Of a stretch of 64,000 nt of DNA, positions 9,076 to 17,731 are shown piece after piece. This stretch comes from Microbacterium sp. EST19A. Its GTDB lineage: Bacteria > Actinomycetota > Actinomycetes > Actinomycetales > Microbacteriaceae. The notes under the pieces were generated by a model that saw only the letters and a program-made list of their open reading frames with translations, ran no database searches and had not been told where the DNA came from. Position 1 is the stretch's first letter. Each line of letters begins with the position of its first letter. The stretch covers positions 310,001 through 374,000 of the forward strand of contig NZ_JAHXYZ010000001.1 of the NCBI RefSeq assembly GCF_019969685.1, read 5' to 3'. The translations under genes and the position numbers were made by a program.

Positions 9076-9828
9076 ATGGCGAAGCAGGCACGACGACCCG
9101 GACGCGGCACAGGCAAGCCGACGCCGGTGCGCCGGAACAAGGCCGCCCCCGCCGAGCGCTTCCCGCCGCCGAAGCCTCCGCGCAAGACCGCGAAGACCTC
9201 CGAGAAGGTCGTCTTCGATGCCCCGTCGACCGAGTCGGAGGAGCCGCGCACGTTCCGCCTCGGCGTCGTTCCCGGCGCGACGCCCGGCAAGTGGATCGAT
9301 GCGTGGAAGCAGCGGATGCCGCGCGTCCCGCTCGAACTCGTGCCGATCGAGGCCCGCGCGACGCACGCCGCGCTCAAGGACCTGGATGCGGCACTCGTCC
9401 GTCTCCCGCTCCTCGATCCGACGCTGCATATCATCACGCTGTACGACGAGATCCCGGTGGTGGTCGCCGCGGCGGATTCCCACCTGATGGCCGTCGACGA
9501 GCTCTCCACGACGGATCTCGCCGGCGAGGTCGTCATCGGGCTGACCGACGACGCCCTCGACGCGCTCGAACTCCCCGGCACGCTCCCTGCGAGGTTCGCC
9601 CCGCTGCCGACGAGCGAGGCGATCGCGACGGCCGCCTCCGGCGTGGGCATCGTCGTCGTCCCGATGTCTCTCGCCCGTCTGCACCGTCGGAAGGACGCTG
9701 ACCACCGGCCGCTCGTCGACGGACCGCACTCGACGGTCGCGCTGGTGTGGCCGCGGGAGCGCACCACCCCCGACGTCGACACCTTCGTGGGCATCGTGCG
9801 CGGCCGCACGGCGAATTCCTCCCGGTGA
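9076..9828 (+). CDS. LysR-type substrate-binding-domain protein without a DNA-binding domain
   Basis: 250 residues. Residues about 58-245 look like a LysR effector-binding (periplasmic-binding-protein type 2) domain: TFRLGVVPGATPGKWIDAW, then IPVVVAAADSHLMAVDELS and GVGIVVVPMSLARL. The place of the N-terminal helix-turn-helix is taken by about 55 residues of Lys/Arg/Pro-rich, probably disordered sequence. No signal peptide is visible, so it should be cytoplasmic. TAGCCT at 9063-9068 stands 7 bases before the ATG, consistent with leaderless transcription. Role unknown; it could be a stand-alone effector sensor or a relic regulator. Confidence 0.75.
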   Translation: MAKQARRPGRGTGKPTPVRRNKAAPAERFPPPKPPRKTAKTSEKVVFDAPSTESEEPRTFRLGVVPGATPGKWIDAWKQRMPRVPLELVPIEARATHAALKDLDAALVRLPLLDPTLHIITLYDEIPVVVAAADSHLMAVDELSTTDLAGEVVIGLTDDALDALELPGTLPARFAPLPTSEAIATAASGVGIVVVPMSLARLHRRKDADHRPLVDGPHSTVALVWPRERTTPDVDTFVGIVRGRTANSSR

Positions 9829-9872
9829 CGACCGCGGACGGCGCGCCCTCTCACGCTCGTTAGAATCTCCTG

Positions 9873-10589
9873 ATGGCCTCGCTTCTCTACGTCTGCGTGC
9901 GACCCGAGACCGGGGCGGCGGATGCCGAGCACGCCTCTTTCCGGCGTGCGCTCGGCGTCGACGTGGTCGACCGTCTCGATCTGCTCCAGGAGCCGCTGGA
10001 TCCCGCACGCCTGCGGGGTTACCGAGGTGTCGTCGTCGGCGGGTCGCCGTTCAACGTGAGCGATGAGGCGAAGTCGCCTGTGCAGCAACGGGTCGAGGCG
10101 AACCTCGAGGCTCTCGCACACTCCGCCATCGCCGGCGAGATCGCCGTGTTCTTCACCTGCTTCAGCATCGGCGTCGTCACCCGGATGCTGGGCGGCGAGG
10201 TCGTCACCGACATGCCCGAGTCGGCCAGCGCTACGGTCATCGACACGACTCCGGAGGGCGCCGTCGATCCGGTCTTCGGACCCAGTGGCCGTGCTCTGAC
10301 GGTGTTCACCGCCCATAAGGAGAGCGCGGCGAGCACACCGCCCGGCGCCGTGCTGCTCGCGACGAACGAGGTGTGCCCGGTGCAGGCCTACCGCGTGGGC
10401 ACGCATCTGTATGCCGCGCAGTTCCACCCTGAGCCCACCCCGCGCGACTTCGCCGACCGGATGACGTTCTATCGCACCACCGGATACTTCGACCCGGACG
10501 AGTTCGACCAGGTCCAGGGGCAGGTGCTCTCGGCATCCGTCACCGAGGGCGCAGCCCTCCTCCGCCGCTTCGCCGAGACCTTCGCCTGA
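9873..10589 (+). CDS. Class I glutamine amidotransferase-like protein
   Basis: 238 residues with a class I GATase fold. The probable catalytic residues are C96 in VFFTCFSIG, and H185 and E187 in AAQFHPEPTPRD. The nucleophile elbow is unusual: most relatives have G-[IV]-C-x-G, here T-C-F-S-I-G. The protein is the glutaminase domain alone, like the GuaA-type stand-alone proteins that often hydrolyse gamma-glutamyl compounds. TAGAAT at 9861-9866 lies 6 bases before the ATG. It is convergent with the gene at 10602. Confidence 0.8.
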   Translation: MASLLYVCVRPETGAADAEHASFRRALGVDVVDRLDLLQEPLDPARLRGYRGVVVGGSPFNVSDEAKSPVQQRVEANLEALAHSAIAGEIAVFFTCFSIGVVTRMLGGEVVTDMPESASATVIDTTPEGAVDPVFGPSGRALTVFTAHKESAASTPPGAVLLATNEVCPVQAYRVGTHLYAAQFHPEPTPRDFADRMTFYRTTGYFDPDEFDQVQGQVLSASVTEGAALLRRFAETFA

Positions 10590-10601
10590 AGGTCGCTCGG
10601 G

Positions 10602-11069
10602 TCAGGCAGGTCCCCCGCGTAGCAGCTCCACGCGCTCGCGCAGGTATGCCTCCAGCGGCATGAAACCTCCCGCGGCACTCCACCGCACCGAGGGGACGCC
10701 GTCGATCAGGGCCAGTGGACCCGATGAGCCGCCGGCATCCACGGCATCCACATCGATCACGGTCCATCCGACATGCACGACATCGCCCTCGTCGAAGCCG
10801 CCGCGCAGCGCTTCCGCCCGGCGTTCCGCCCGCGCGCGTGCCGACTCGGCGGTGTAGCCGCGACGACCGGGATCTGCGGCCCGCAGCACCTCCGCGGTCG
10901 CCAGTGCATGCGTTTCGGTCAGCAGCAGCGCGCCCAGATGCCAGGCCTCGCCGACCCGCACGATGCGCCGACCGCGCCACCGGGAGTCCTTCTGCTCGCC
11001 CAGACCCTCCTTCGGGGCGCCGGCGAGATCCTGCACGGCCTGCGTGAGCAGGGCACTCGCGGTCGTCAC
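10602..11069 (-). CDS. Conserved-looking protein of unknown function, coupled to the antiporter
   Basis: 155 residues, no signal peptide and no membrane segment. Visible features are a central Arg/Ala/Glu-rich helix (YTAESARARAERRAEALRGG) and a C-terminal EAYLRERVELLRGG. I do not recognise the family. The start codon overlaps the stop of the upstream cation/proton antiporter gene (ATGA at 11066-11069), so the two are almost certainly one operon; a role with the transporter is possible but not shown. Confidence 0.65.
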   Translation of the reverse strand: MTTASALLTQAVQDLAGAPKEGLGEQKDSRWRGRRIVRVGEAWHLGALLLTETHALATAEVLRAADPGRRGYTAESARARAERRAEALRGGFDEGDVVHVGWTVIDVDAVDAGGSSGPLALIDGVPSVRWSAAGGFMPLEAYLRERVELLRGGPA

Positions 11070-12280
11070 AGCTCCCCCTGCGGCTGCTCGTGAACCGGCT
11101 GCGGGCCCACGACCTGCGGCCGATCACCCCGCAGGATCATCCCGATCAGGGGGTACAGCAGCACCGACAGCATCCCTGCGCCGACGAGAGCCGCCGCCGT
11201 GCCGGTGTCGATCATGTTCTGGTCCACGCCGACCGCGGTGACGGCCACGACGATCGGCAGTCCAGTGGCGGCGAGCAGCCCGAGCGCCGCCCGATCTCGA
11301 ATGCTCGCACCGGCGGGCGCCGAGAGCTGGGCGGCCGAACCGCGGATCACCAGCAGGGCGATGAGGAACACCGGGACGAGCCCGAGTGCAGCGGGCGAGG
11401 CCAGCAGGGCCTGCAGATCGAAGGTCACACCGGTGTACAGGAAGAAGATCGGAACCAGGAACCCGAACGCGATCGCCTCGATCTTGCTCTCGATCTCCTC
11501 CGCGTCCTTCTTCGGAGCGCGCGCCATGATGATGCGCCACACCGCGCCCGCGACGAACGCGCCGAGCAGCATGTCGAGGTCGAGCATCACGCTGAGTCCG
11601 ACGAGCGCCGCGATGAGCAGGAGCACGAAACGCACTCCGAACTGGTCGGAGGTGTGCAGCGTCGCGCTCACGAAGCGGTGCAGCCGGCCGTGCGGCATCC
11701 GCTGGGCGGCGATGACCGTGATCGCGGCGAGCGCGACGAATGCGAGCAGGACGACGGTCGCGATCCCCGTCGTCTGCGTGCTGAGGAAGATCGAGATGGC
11801 GATGAGCGGCAGGAACTCGCCCACGGCCCCGACGACGGTGATCGCCCGACCGAAAGGAGTGTCCATCTCGCGGGCATCGCGCAGGATCGGCATCAGGGTG
11901 CCCAGGGCAGTGGAGCTGAGGGCGATACCGATCACCACCATGCCTTCGCCGGGAGAGAAGAAGAACCCGACGGCGATGCCGAGCGCCACGCTGAAGAGCC
12001 AGCCGAGCGAGGCGCGTGCGAGGGGCTTGCCCGAGACGGCCCGGAAATCGATCTCCGACCCTGCGACGAAGAACAGCGCCGCGAGTCCGAAGTCGCTCAG
12101 CTTCTCCAGAAGGTCCCCGGTCTCCACCCACCCCAGCACGGCGGGACCGACCAGGATGCCGAGCACGAGCTCGAACACGATGATGGGCACGCGCACCACC
12201 CGCCGGACTCCCCGGGCGAGCAGGGGCGCGGCGACGGCCAGCAGGGGGATCAGCACCAGGGCCAGGTCGCTCGCTTCCAC
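11066..12280 (-). CDS. CPA2-family cation:proton antiporter (KefB-like membrane domain)
   Basis: 404 residues, about 12 hydrophobic segments, with the Na+/H+ exchanger features of the CPA2 group: GILVGPAVLGWV, FFVAGSEIDFR and LDLDMLLGAFVAG. There is no C-terminal TrkA-N (RCK) domain, so it is a membrane domain only. The start chosen is GTG 12280 (MEASDLALV...), because TACTCT lies exactly 6 bases upstream, as at other leaderless starts here; a longer frame to 12349 adds a poorly hydrophobic Cys/Arg-rich extension. It should exchange K+ or Na+ for protons. Confidence 0.87.
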   Translation of the reverse strand: MEASDLALVLIPLLAVAAPLLARGVRRVVRVPIIVFELVLGILVGPAVLGWVETGDLLEKLSDFGLAALFFVAGSEIDFRAVSGKPLARASLGWLFSVALGIAVGFFFSPGEGMVVIGIALSSTALGTLMPILRDAREMDTPFGRAITVVGAVGEFLPLIAISIFLSTQTTGIATVVLLAFVALAAITVIAAQRMPHGRLHRFVSATLHTSDQFGVRFVLLLIAALVGLSVMLDLDMLLGAFVAGAVWRIIMARAPKKDAEEIESKIEAIAFGFLVPIFFLYTGVTFDLQALLASPAALGLVPVFLIALLVIRGSAAQLSAPAGASIRDRAALGLLAATGLPIVVAVTAVGVDQNMIDTGTAAALVGAGMLSVLLYPLIGMILRGDRPQVVGPQPVHEQPQGEL

Positions 12281-12366
12281 GGTCTCAGAGTAGCGAGCGG
12301 ACCGCGACGATTCGCCCGCCAGCACGCATCCACGGCAGAATCGATGCACACCCCCGAGGAGCTTCC

Positions 12367-13214
<848 letters not shown>

Positions 13215-13218
<4 letters not shown>

Positions 13219-14261
13219 CGCCCGTCGGGCACCCCGGCCACCAGCTCCGCGAAGACCTCGGCCGTGGTGTCGAAGCGGATCAGCGGCGCGACCTGGCCCA
13301 TCCACAGCCCCTGCAGCTCTCCCAGGCCCTGCTCATTGGCCGCCGTGCGGAAGCGGCCGGTGAGCCAGTTCTGCATCGGGAAGGGGGCGATCGTGCCACT
13401 CGCCTCGATCGCCCGCACGGCCCGGTTGCGCGCCCCGCGGGCGAGGCGTCCGCTCATCGCCCGGGTGAGCACGGTCTCGTCGGCCGCGGTGGAGCGGATC
13501 GCCGCGCGGTGCGCATCTGTCGTCGCCGACTCGGCGGTGGCGAGGAACGCCGTCCCGACCTGCACGCCCGAGGCTCCGAGTGCGAACGCCGCCGCGACTC
13601 CTCGTCGATCGGCGATGCCGCCCGCCGCGATGACCGGCACGTCGACCGCGTCGACGACCTGCGGCACGAGGGTGAACGTCCCGACGAGCGACTCCTCGGC
13701 CGGACGCAGGAACGACACGCGGTGCCCCGCGGCCTCCATGCCCGTCGCGACGATCGCGTCCACGCCGCCCTCGGCGAGAGCTGTGGCCTCCGCCACCGTC
13801 GTCGCCGTGCCCACGATGCGGATGCCGCGGCGATGCGCCTCCGCGACCAGGTCGGCCGAGGGCACGCCGAACACCACGCTCAGCACGGCCGGGGCGATCT
13901 CCCAGATGGCCTCGAGCTGCTCGTCGAGCGACGGCACGTACTGCTCGGGGCGGGCCGGAACGGCGACGCCCACCGCCTCGTAGAAGGGCTCCAGCGCCTG
14001 GGCGAAGATCATGTGCTGCGCGTTCGGGGCGACCTCGTCGCCGGTGGGCAGCCAGATGTTGACGCCGAACGGGCGGTCGGTCGCGGCCCGCAACGCGGCA
14101 CCGGTCGCCCGGATGCGGTCGCCGTCGTACCCGTAGAGCCCGAACGAACCGAAGCCGCCGGCTTCGCTCACGGCGGCGGTGAGTCCGACGGAGGAAAGTC
14201 CTCCGAACGGGCCGAGGAAGATCGGATGCTCGATCCCGAGCAGCGCGCGCAGGTCACTCAT
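13215..14261 (-). CDS. Nitronate monooxygenase family FMN enzyme
   Basis: 348 residues in an FMN-binding TIM barrel of the 2-nitropropane dioxygenase/NMO family. Visible landmarks are HPIFLGPFGG at the N-terminus, PVIAAGGIADRRGVAAAFALGASGVQVGTAF (phosphate-binding part) and ATGMEAAGHR. It oxidises nitronates such as propionate-3-nitronate or acts as an NAD(P)H-quinone reductase; the family members cannot be told apart by eye. TAGGCT is 6 bases upstream of the ATG on the minus strand (14268-14273), indicating leaderless transcription. Confidence 0.87.
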
Positions 14262-14317
14262 GCTTCGAGCCTAGGCGCAGCCGCCGGTGCTAATCTCGCT
14301 GGAGGAAGGGAGCGCGC

Positions 14318-14590
14318 ATGAGCGAGTGGTTCGGGCAGATGCTGAGCTTCGTCGCGACCGCGCTCGGGCTCGTCTCGATGCCGGATGCCGCGGCCCTCGG
14401 CCTCGCCATCGCCCTCCTCGCCGTGACCGTCCTCACGCTCGCCGTCGTGCTGAGCGTGCGCCCGGTCGTCCGTGCCGATGAGCCGCATCCGCTGCGCGCG
14501 ATCGACGTCGGCACGCTGCTCGCGCAGAGCGATCCGGATGCCGCGGGCCACCCTCGCCCGCGAGCGCCGGGATTCGCGACCGCCGCGTAG
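14318..14590 (+). CDS. Small membrane protein, DUF6412-like
   Basis: 90 residues with one long hydrophobic stretch (about 22-50) and a cytoplasmic-looking tail ending HPRPRAPGFATAA. The tail motif P-H-P-L-R-A-I-D-V is typical of the small proteins usually annotated DUF6412 in Microbacteriaceae; that name is from memory and moderately sure. GGAGGAAGGGAG precedes the ATG. It lies directly upstream of a YidC homologue in the same direction with a 96-base gap, so the pair is probably functionally linked. Confidence 0.65.
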   Translation: MSEWFGQMLSFVATALGLVSMPDAAALGLAIALLAVTVLTLAVVLSVRPVVRADEPHPLRAIDVGTLLAQSDPDAAGHPRPRAPGFATAA

Positions 14591-14686
14591 TCCACCGGCA
14601 ACGAGACGCCCTGACAGGGCCGTCTGTTCGCGTGGGATGACGCGGCCTTCGCCGACCCTTCCCGACGCCTCGAAACGGACATCTCC

Positions 14687-15445
14687 ATGGACCCCTTTGC
14701 CTTTCCGCCTCTGACCGCCCTCCTGAACGCCGCCTACGGAGCCCTCGCCGGGCTCTCCACCTTCCTCGAACCTCTCGCCGGAGCATCCGCCGCGGCCCTG
14801 GCCGTCGTGCTCGTCACGCTGCTCGTGCGCGCGATCCTCATCCCGGTCGGCATCTCGCAGGCCAAGGCCGAGCAGACCCGGTCGCGCCTGGCGCCGAAGC
14901 TGCGTGCGCTGCAGCGCCGGTACAAGAAGAGCCCGGAGCGCCTCCAGAAGGAGACGCTGGCGCTGTACCGCGAAGAGAACACCTCGCCGTTCGCCGGGAT
15001 GCTGCCGGTGCTCGCGCAGGCCCCCGTCGTCGGCATCCTGTACACGCTGTTCATCCGCCCCGACATCGCCGGGCACGCCAACGACCTGCTCGCCCACGAC
15101 CTGTTCGGGGCGCCCCTCGGGCAGAGCCTGGTCTCGGCCGTGTTCGGCGGCACGATGACGCCGGCCACGGGTCTCGTCTTCGGCGCGCTCCTGGTCATCA
15201 TGATCGCGGTCGCCGAGATCACCCGCCGTGTCTTCCGCCCGACGCCGGTCGAAGGCGACGACTCGCCGATGAACTCGCCCACGATGCTGCGGATCACGTC
15301 CGCGCTGCACTACCTGACCGCGGTCTTCGCGGTGTTCGTGCCGCTCGCCGCCGCCCTCTATCTCACGGTGACGGTCGCCTGGACCCTCGTGCAGCGCATC
15401 GTGCTGCGGCGACGGTTCCCGCTGGCGGTGCCGGTTCGAGCCTGA
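14687..15445 (+). CDS. yidC: YidC/Oxa1-family membrane protein insertase paralogue
   Basis: 252 residues with about five membrane segments (near 35-55, 100-120, 155-180, 200-235). The conserved groove arginine appears in the first core helix (TLLVRAILIPVGISQAKAEQ), followed by the basic coiled region PKLRALQRRYKKSPERLQKET. It lacks the long N-terminal periplasmic domain of Gram-negative YidC. The main actinobacterial yidC is normally next to rpmH-rnpA-jag, absent here, so this is probably a second copy with a narrower client range. Confidence 0.85.
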   Translation: MDPFAFPPLTALLNAAYGALAGLSTFLEPLAGASAAALAVVLVTLLVRAILIPVGISQAKAEQTRSRLAPKLRALQRRYKKSPERLQKETLALYREENTSPFAGMLPVLAQAPVVGILYTLFIRPDIAGHANDLLAHDLFGAPLGQSLVSAVFGGTMTPATGLVFGALLVIMIAVAEITRRVFRPTPVEGDDSPMNSPTMLRITSALHYLTAVFAVFVPLAAALYLTVTVAWTLVQRIVLRRRFPLAVPVRA

Positions 15446-15485
15446 ACGCCCCCCGGTCGCTGAGCGCCTTCGTCTCGCCGCATCA

Positions 15486-15521
15486 CTTCGTCTCGCTCAG
15501 GAACCGCCGAGCGAGACGAAG
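15486..15521. repeat. Interspersed palindromic repeat (type B), possible bidirectional terminator
   Basis: Perfect 13-base inverted repeat CTTCGTCTCGCTC (15486-15498) and its complement (15509-15521) with a 10-base loop, in the 78-base gap between two convergent genes. The arm sequence GAGCGAGACGAA is shared with the larger palindrome at 23284-23362 and part of 33071-33103, so this is one copy of a small dispersed family. There is no T-tract, but position between convergent stops fits a terminator role. Confidence 0.75.
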
Positions 15522-15523
15522 CG

Positions 15524-16441
15524 TCAGTCGGGCAGCGGGATCGGCGCCGTGAAGGGGCCGGAGCCGCCGTCCGACCGGCGCTCCCGTCGCACGCCGAGCG
15601 TGGTGCCGACGCTGGCCGCGATCACGAGCACGACGGCCAGCATCCGCAGCACGGTGGCGTCCTGCCCGAGGATCAGCCAGCCGGCCAGTGTGGCGAAAGC
15701 CGGCTCGAGGCTCAGCAGCACCCCGAACACCCGCTGGGGCAGGCGCCGCAGCGCCGCGAGCTCGAAGCTGTACGGGATGACCGACGACAGCACGGCGGTG
15801 ATCGCGGCGAGCAGCAGCAGCTGCATGTCACCGGCGACGACCGACACGGTCGGAACACCCACCGGCAGGAGCAGCACCGCCGCGACGACGAGCCCCATCG
15901 CGAGGCCGCTGCTGCCCGGGATGAGGGCGCCGACGCGGGCGCTCATCCGGATGTACATGATCCAGAATCCGGCCGCGATGAGGATGAACAGCACACCGAG
16001 GGGGTCGAGCGGCTCGGCACCGATCAGGCCGTCGATCCCCAGCAGCGCCATGCCGAGGAGCGCGACACCGACCCACGCGGCGTCCGCGAGCTTCCGGGTC
16101 AGGATCGCCGCGAGAACGAGCGGCCCGAGGAACTCGATGGCCACCGCCGGCCCCAGGGGGATCCGGTCGATCGCGGCGTAGAAGAATCCGTTCATCGCCG
16201 CCAGCGAGACACCGAACAGGGTGGCGGCGAGCCACTGCTTGCGCGTCCAGCGGCCGGGCCGTGGCCGCACGATGACGACCAGCAGCAGCGCGGCGATGGC
16301 GACGCGCAACGAGGTCACGCCCCACGGGCCGAGAACAGGGAAGAGCTGCGCGGCGACCGCAGCCCCGAAGGGCAGCGAGAGGCAGGAGCCGACGACGAGG
16401 GCGACGCCCACGAGGGGACCGGATGCCGTGGGCTTCTGCAC
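15524..16441 (-). CDS. EamA/DMT-family exporter, RhtA-like
   Basis: 305 residues with about ten membrane helices arranged as two EamA repeats. The repeat boundary is near residue 155, and ELAALRRLPQRVFGVLLSLEPAFATLAGWLILGQ closes the second repeat, the characteristic RhtA-type segment. RhtA relatives export threonine/homoserine or similar metabolites; the substrate here is unproven. The start is GTG 16441: TAGGCT lies 6 bases upstream on the minus strand (16448-16453), so a leaderless transcript is likely. Confidence 0.87.
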   Translation of the reverse strand: MQKPTASGPLVGVALVVGSCLSLPFGAAVAAQLFPVLGPWGVTSLRVAIAALLLVVIVRPRPGRWTRKQWLAATLFGVSLAAMNGFFYAAIDRIPLGPAVAIEFLGPLVLAAILTRKLADAAWVGVALLGMALLGIDGLIGAEPLDPLGVLFILIAAGFWIMYIRMSARVGALIPGSSGLAMGLVVAAVLLLPVGVPTVSVVAGDMQLLLLAAITAVLSSVIPYSFELAALRRLPQRVFGVLLSLEPAFATLAGWLILGQDATVLRMLAVVLVIAASVGTTLGVRRERRSDGGSGPFTAPIPLPD

Positions 16442-16511
16442 CTGCCCAGCCTAGGCGCGATCGGCGGCGGCGCCCCGTCGCTCCCGACCTCGGGCCCGTT
16501 GCTTCGCGGTG

Positions 16512-16859
16512 CTACGCGGGTGCGCCGACGGGAACCTCTCCCGAACCCTGCGCCTCGCCCGTCTCGGCGGGCTCGGGAACGAGGTACAGGCCGCTCGGCG
16601 CGTTCGCCGTGAAGGCAAGGGCTTCGATCCAGGCGCGGTTGATCGCCGGCTGCCGGCTGCCGAAGTACTTGAAGACGAGCGAGCTGCCCGGCTGGATCCA
16701 CACGGTCGTGCGTCCGCCGCCGACACTGGCGTCTTCTCGCCAGCTGAACGGGAACGGCTCACCTCGGCGGAGCTTCGCCGTGATGACGAGCTGGAGGTGG
16801 GTGAGAGCGCGATCCTCGATCTCGGTCTTCACGCCGCCCTCGTAGATGAACTTGCCCAT
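16512..16859 (-). CDS. Small conserved Microbacteriaceae protein of unknown function (GKFIYEGG family)
   Basis: 115 residues: MGKFIYEGGVKTEIEDRALTHLQLVITAKLRR, then FPFSWREDASVGGGRTTVWIQPGSSLVFKYFG, and a Pro/Glu-rich tail. Homologues in this family are sometimes labelled 'ATP-dependent DNA ligase', but nothing of a ligase (no KxDG motif, wrong size) is present; I regard that label as a carried-over error. A GAGGGG ribosome site precedes the ATG and TAGAAT (minus strand, near 16910) supplies a -10-like hexamer. Probably cytoplasmic; role unknown. Confidence 0.75.
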   Translation of the reverse strand: MGKFIYEGGVKTEIEDRALTHLQLVITAKLRRGEPFPFSWREDASVGGGRTTVWIQPGSSLVFKYFGSRQPAINRAWIEALAFTANAPSGLYLVPEPAETGEAQGSGEVPVGAPA

Positions 16860-17040
16860 GTGCCCCTCGGTTCGCTGTGCGAAGTATCGGATCCAGATCG
16901 AGGGCTCATTCTATCGTGGCCACCCTCCCAAACGGTGTCCGCGGGGTTGCGTGATGTTGCGGTGGAGCGAAGTCAACCCCCTCGGCGGAACAGGTCGCAC
17001 CCCATAGCTTGGTGATCTCGACTCCGAGGAGGGCATTGCC

Positions 17041-17610
17041 ATGAACGCACGACACATCGATGACCGGCCCGACGAGGGCTACACCCCGACGACCACGCAC
17101 GCCGAATGGGGTGCCGGCAACCCGCTCCTGCGCGTCACGCGCGACGACGAGCGCTCCGAGTTCGCCCTGGAAGCCGACGTCGTGCGCATCGGCTCCGCCG
17201 AGGGCAACGAGCTGCGCCTGTCCGACACGGACCCGGTGCACGCGACCATCACCCACGACGAGCGCGATGAATACGTGCTGACGCTCCACGGCGAGGGCGA
17301 GATGAACGCCAACGCGAGCGCGGATGCCACGCACGAGGGCGACGCGACCGAGACGTTGCGCACCGGTGCCCGATTCACCGCAGGACCATGGACTCTCGTC
17401 TTCGCCCGGGAAGAGTTCGCCGACCACGGGCGCCCCTTCGGCGGACGCAAGGGCGGCGAGCTCTCGGACCAGCCGCTGCAGCCGCCCCGCCCGGACTACG
17501 AGGCCGGCGAGTCGCCGACCCCCGCCGATGAGCCGCTTCCCGAGGACGCGGACTCCACCGAGGGAACGCAGTCGAACGAGCCGCAGGGCGCTCCCGACCG
17601 CGGCATCTGA
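17041..17610 (+). CDS. FHA-like domain protein
   Basis: 189 residues. Residues about 30-125 look like a forkhead-associated domain: VVRIGSAEGNELRLSDTDPVHATITHD matches the RxGS...N-x-[IL]-x-[IL]-x-D....H-A-x-[IV] pattern that binds phosphothreonine. The C-terminal 60 residues are acidic and Pro-rich and likely disordered. A GAGGAGGG site precedes the ATG. There is no kinase next to it, so its phospho-partner is unknown. Confidence 0.75.
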   Translation: MNARHIDDRPDEGYTPTTTHAEWGAGNPLLRVTRDDERSEFALEADVVRIGSAEGNELRLSDTDPVHATITHDERDEYVLTLHGEGEMNANASADATHEGDATETLRTGARFTAGPWTLVFAREEFADHGRPFGGRKGGELSDQPLQPPRPDYEAGESPTPADEPLPEDADSTEGTQSNEPQGAPDRGI

Positions 17611-17644
17611 CGGGTTCGCGCGCGACCAGAACGACGCAGAACGA

Positions 17645-17687
17645 CACGAATCTCGCAGGAATCGAACTGATCTCTGCGAGATTCGTG
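17645..17687. terminator. Perfect 14-base inverted repeat between convergent genes
   Basis: CACGAATCTCGCAG at 17645-17658 is repeated exactly as its complement at 17674-17687, with a 15-base loop. It falls in the 121-base gap between the stops of the FHA gene and the phosphonate-operon dehydrogenase. No T-run follows on either strand, so it is at best a factor-assisted or bidirectional terminator. The sequence is less GC-rich than its surroundings. Confidence 0.55.
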
Positions 17688-17731
17688 CTGTTCCGCGGGA
17701 TTCCTGCGGGATCGGTCTCCCGCCCGCGGCC

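Noticed and set aside
12281..12349. N-terminal extension of the antiporter to 12349
   Set aside because: Cys/Arg-rich, not conserved-looking, and would place the probable promoter TACTCT inside the coding sequence.
16512..16859. Annotation as ATP-dependent DNA ligase
   Set aside because: 115 residues with no ligase motif; treated as an unknown family protein.
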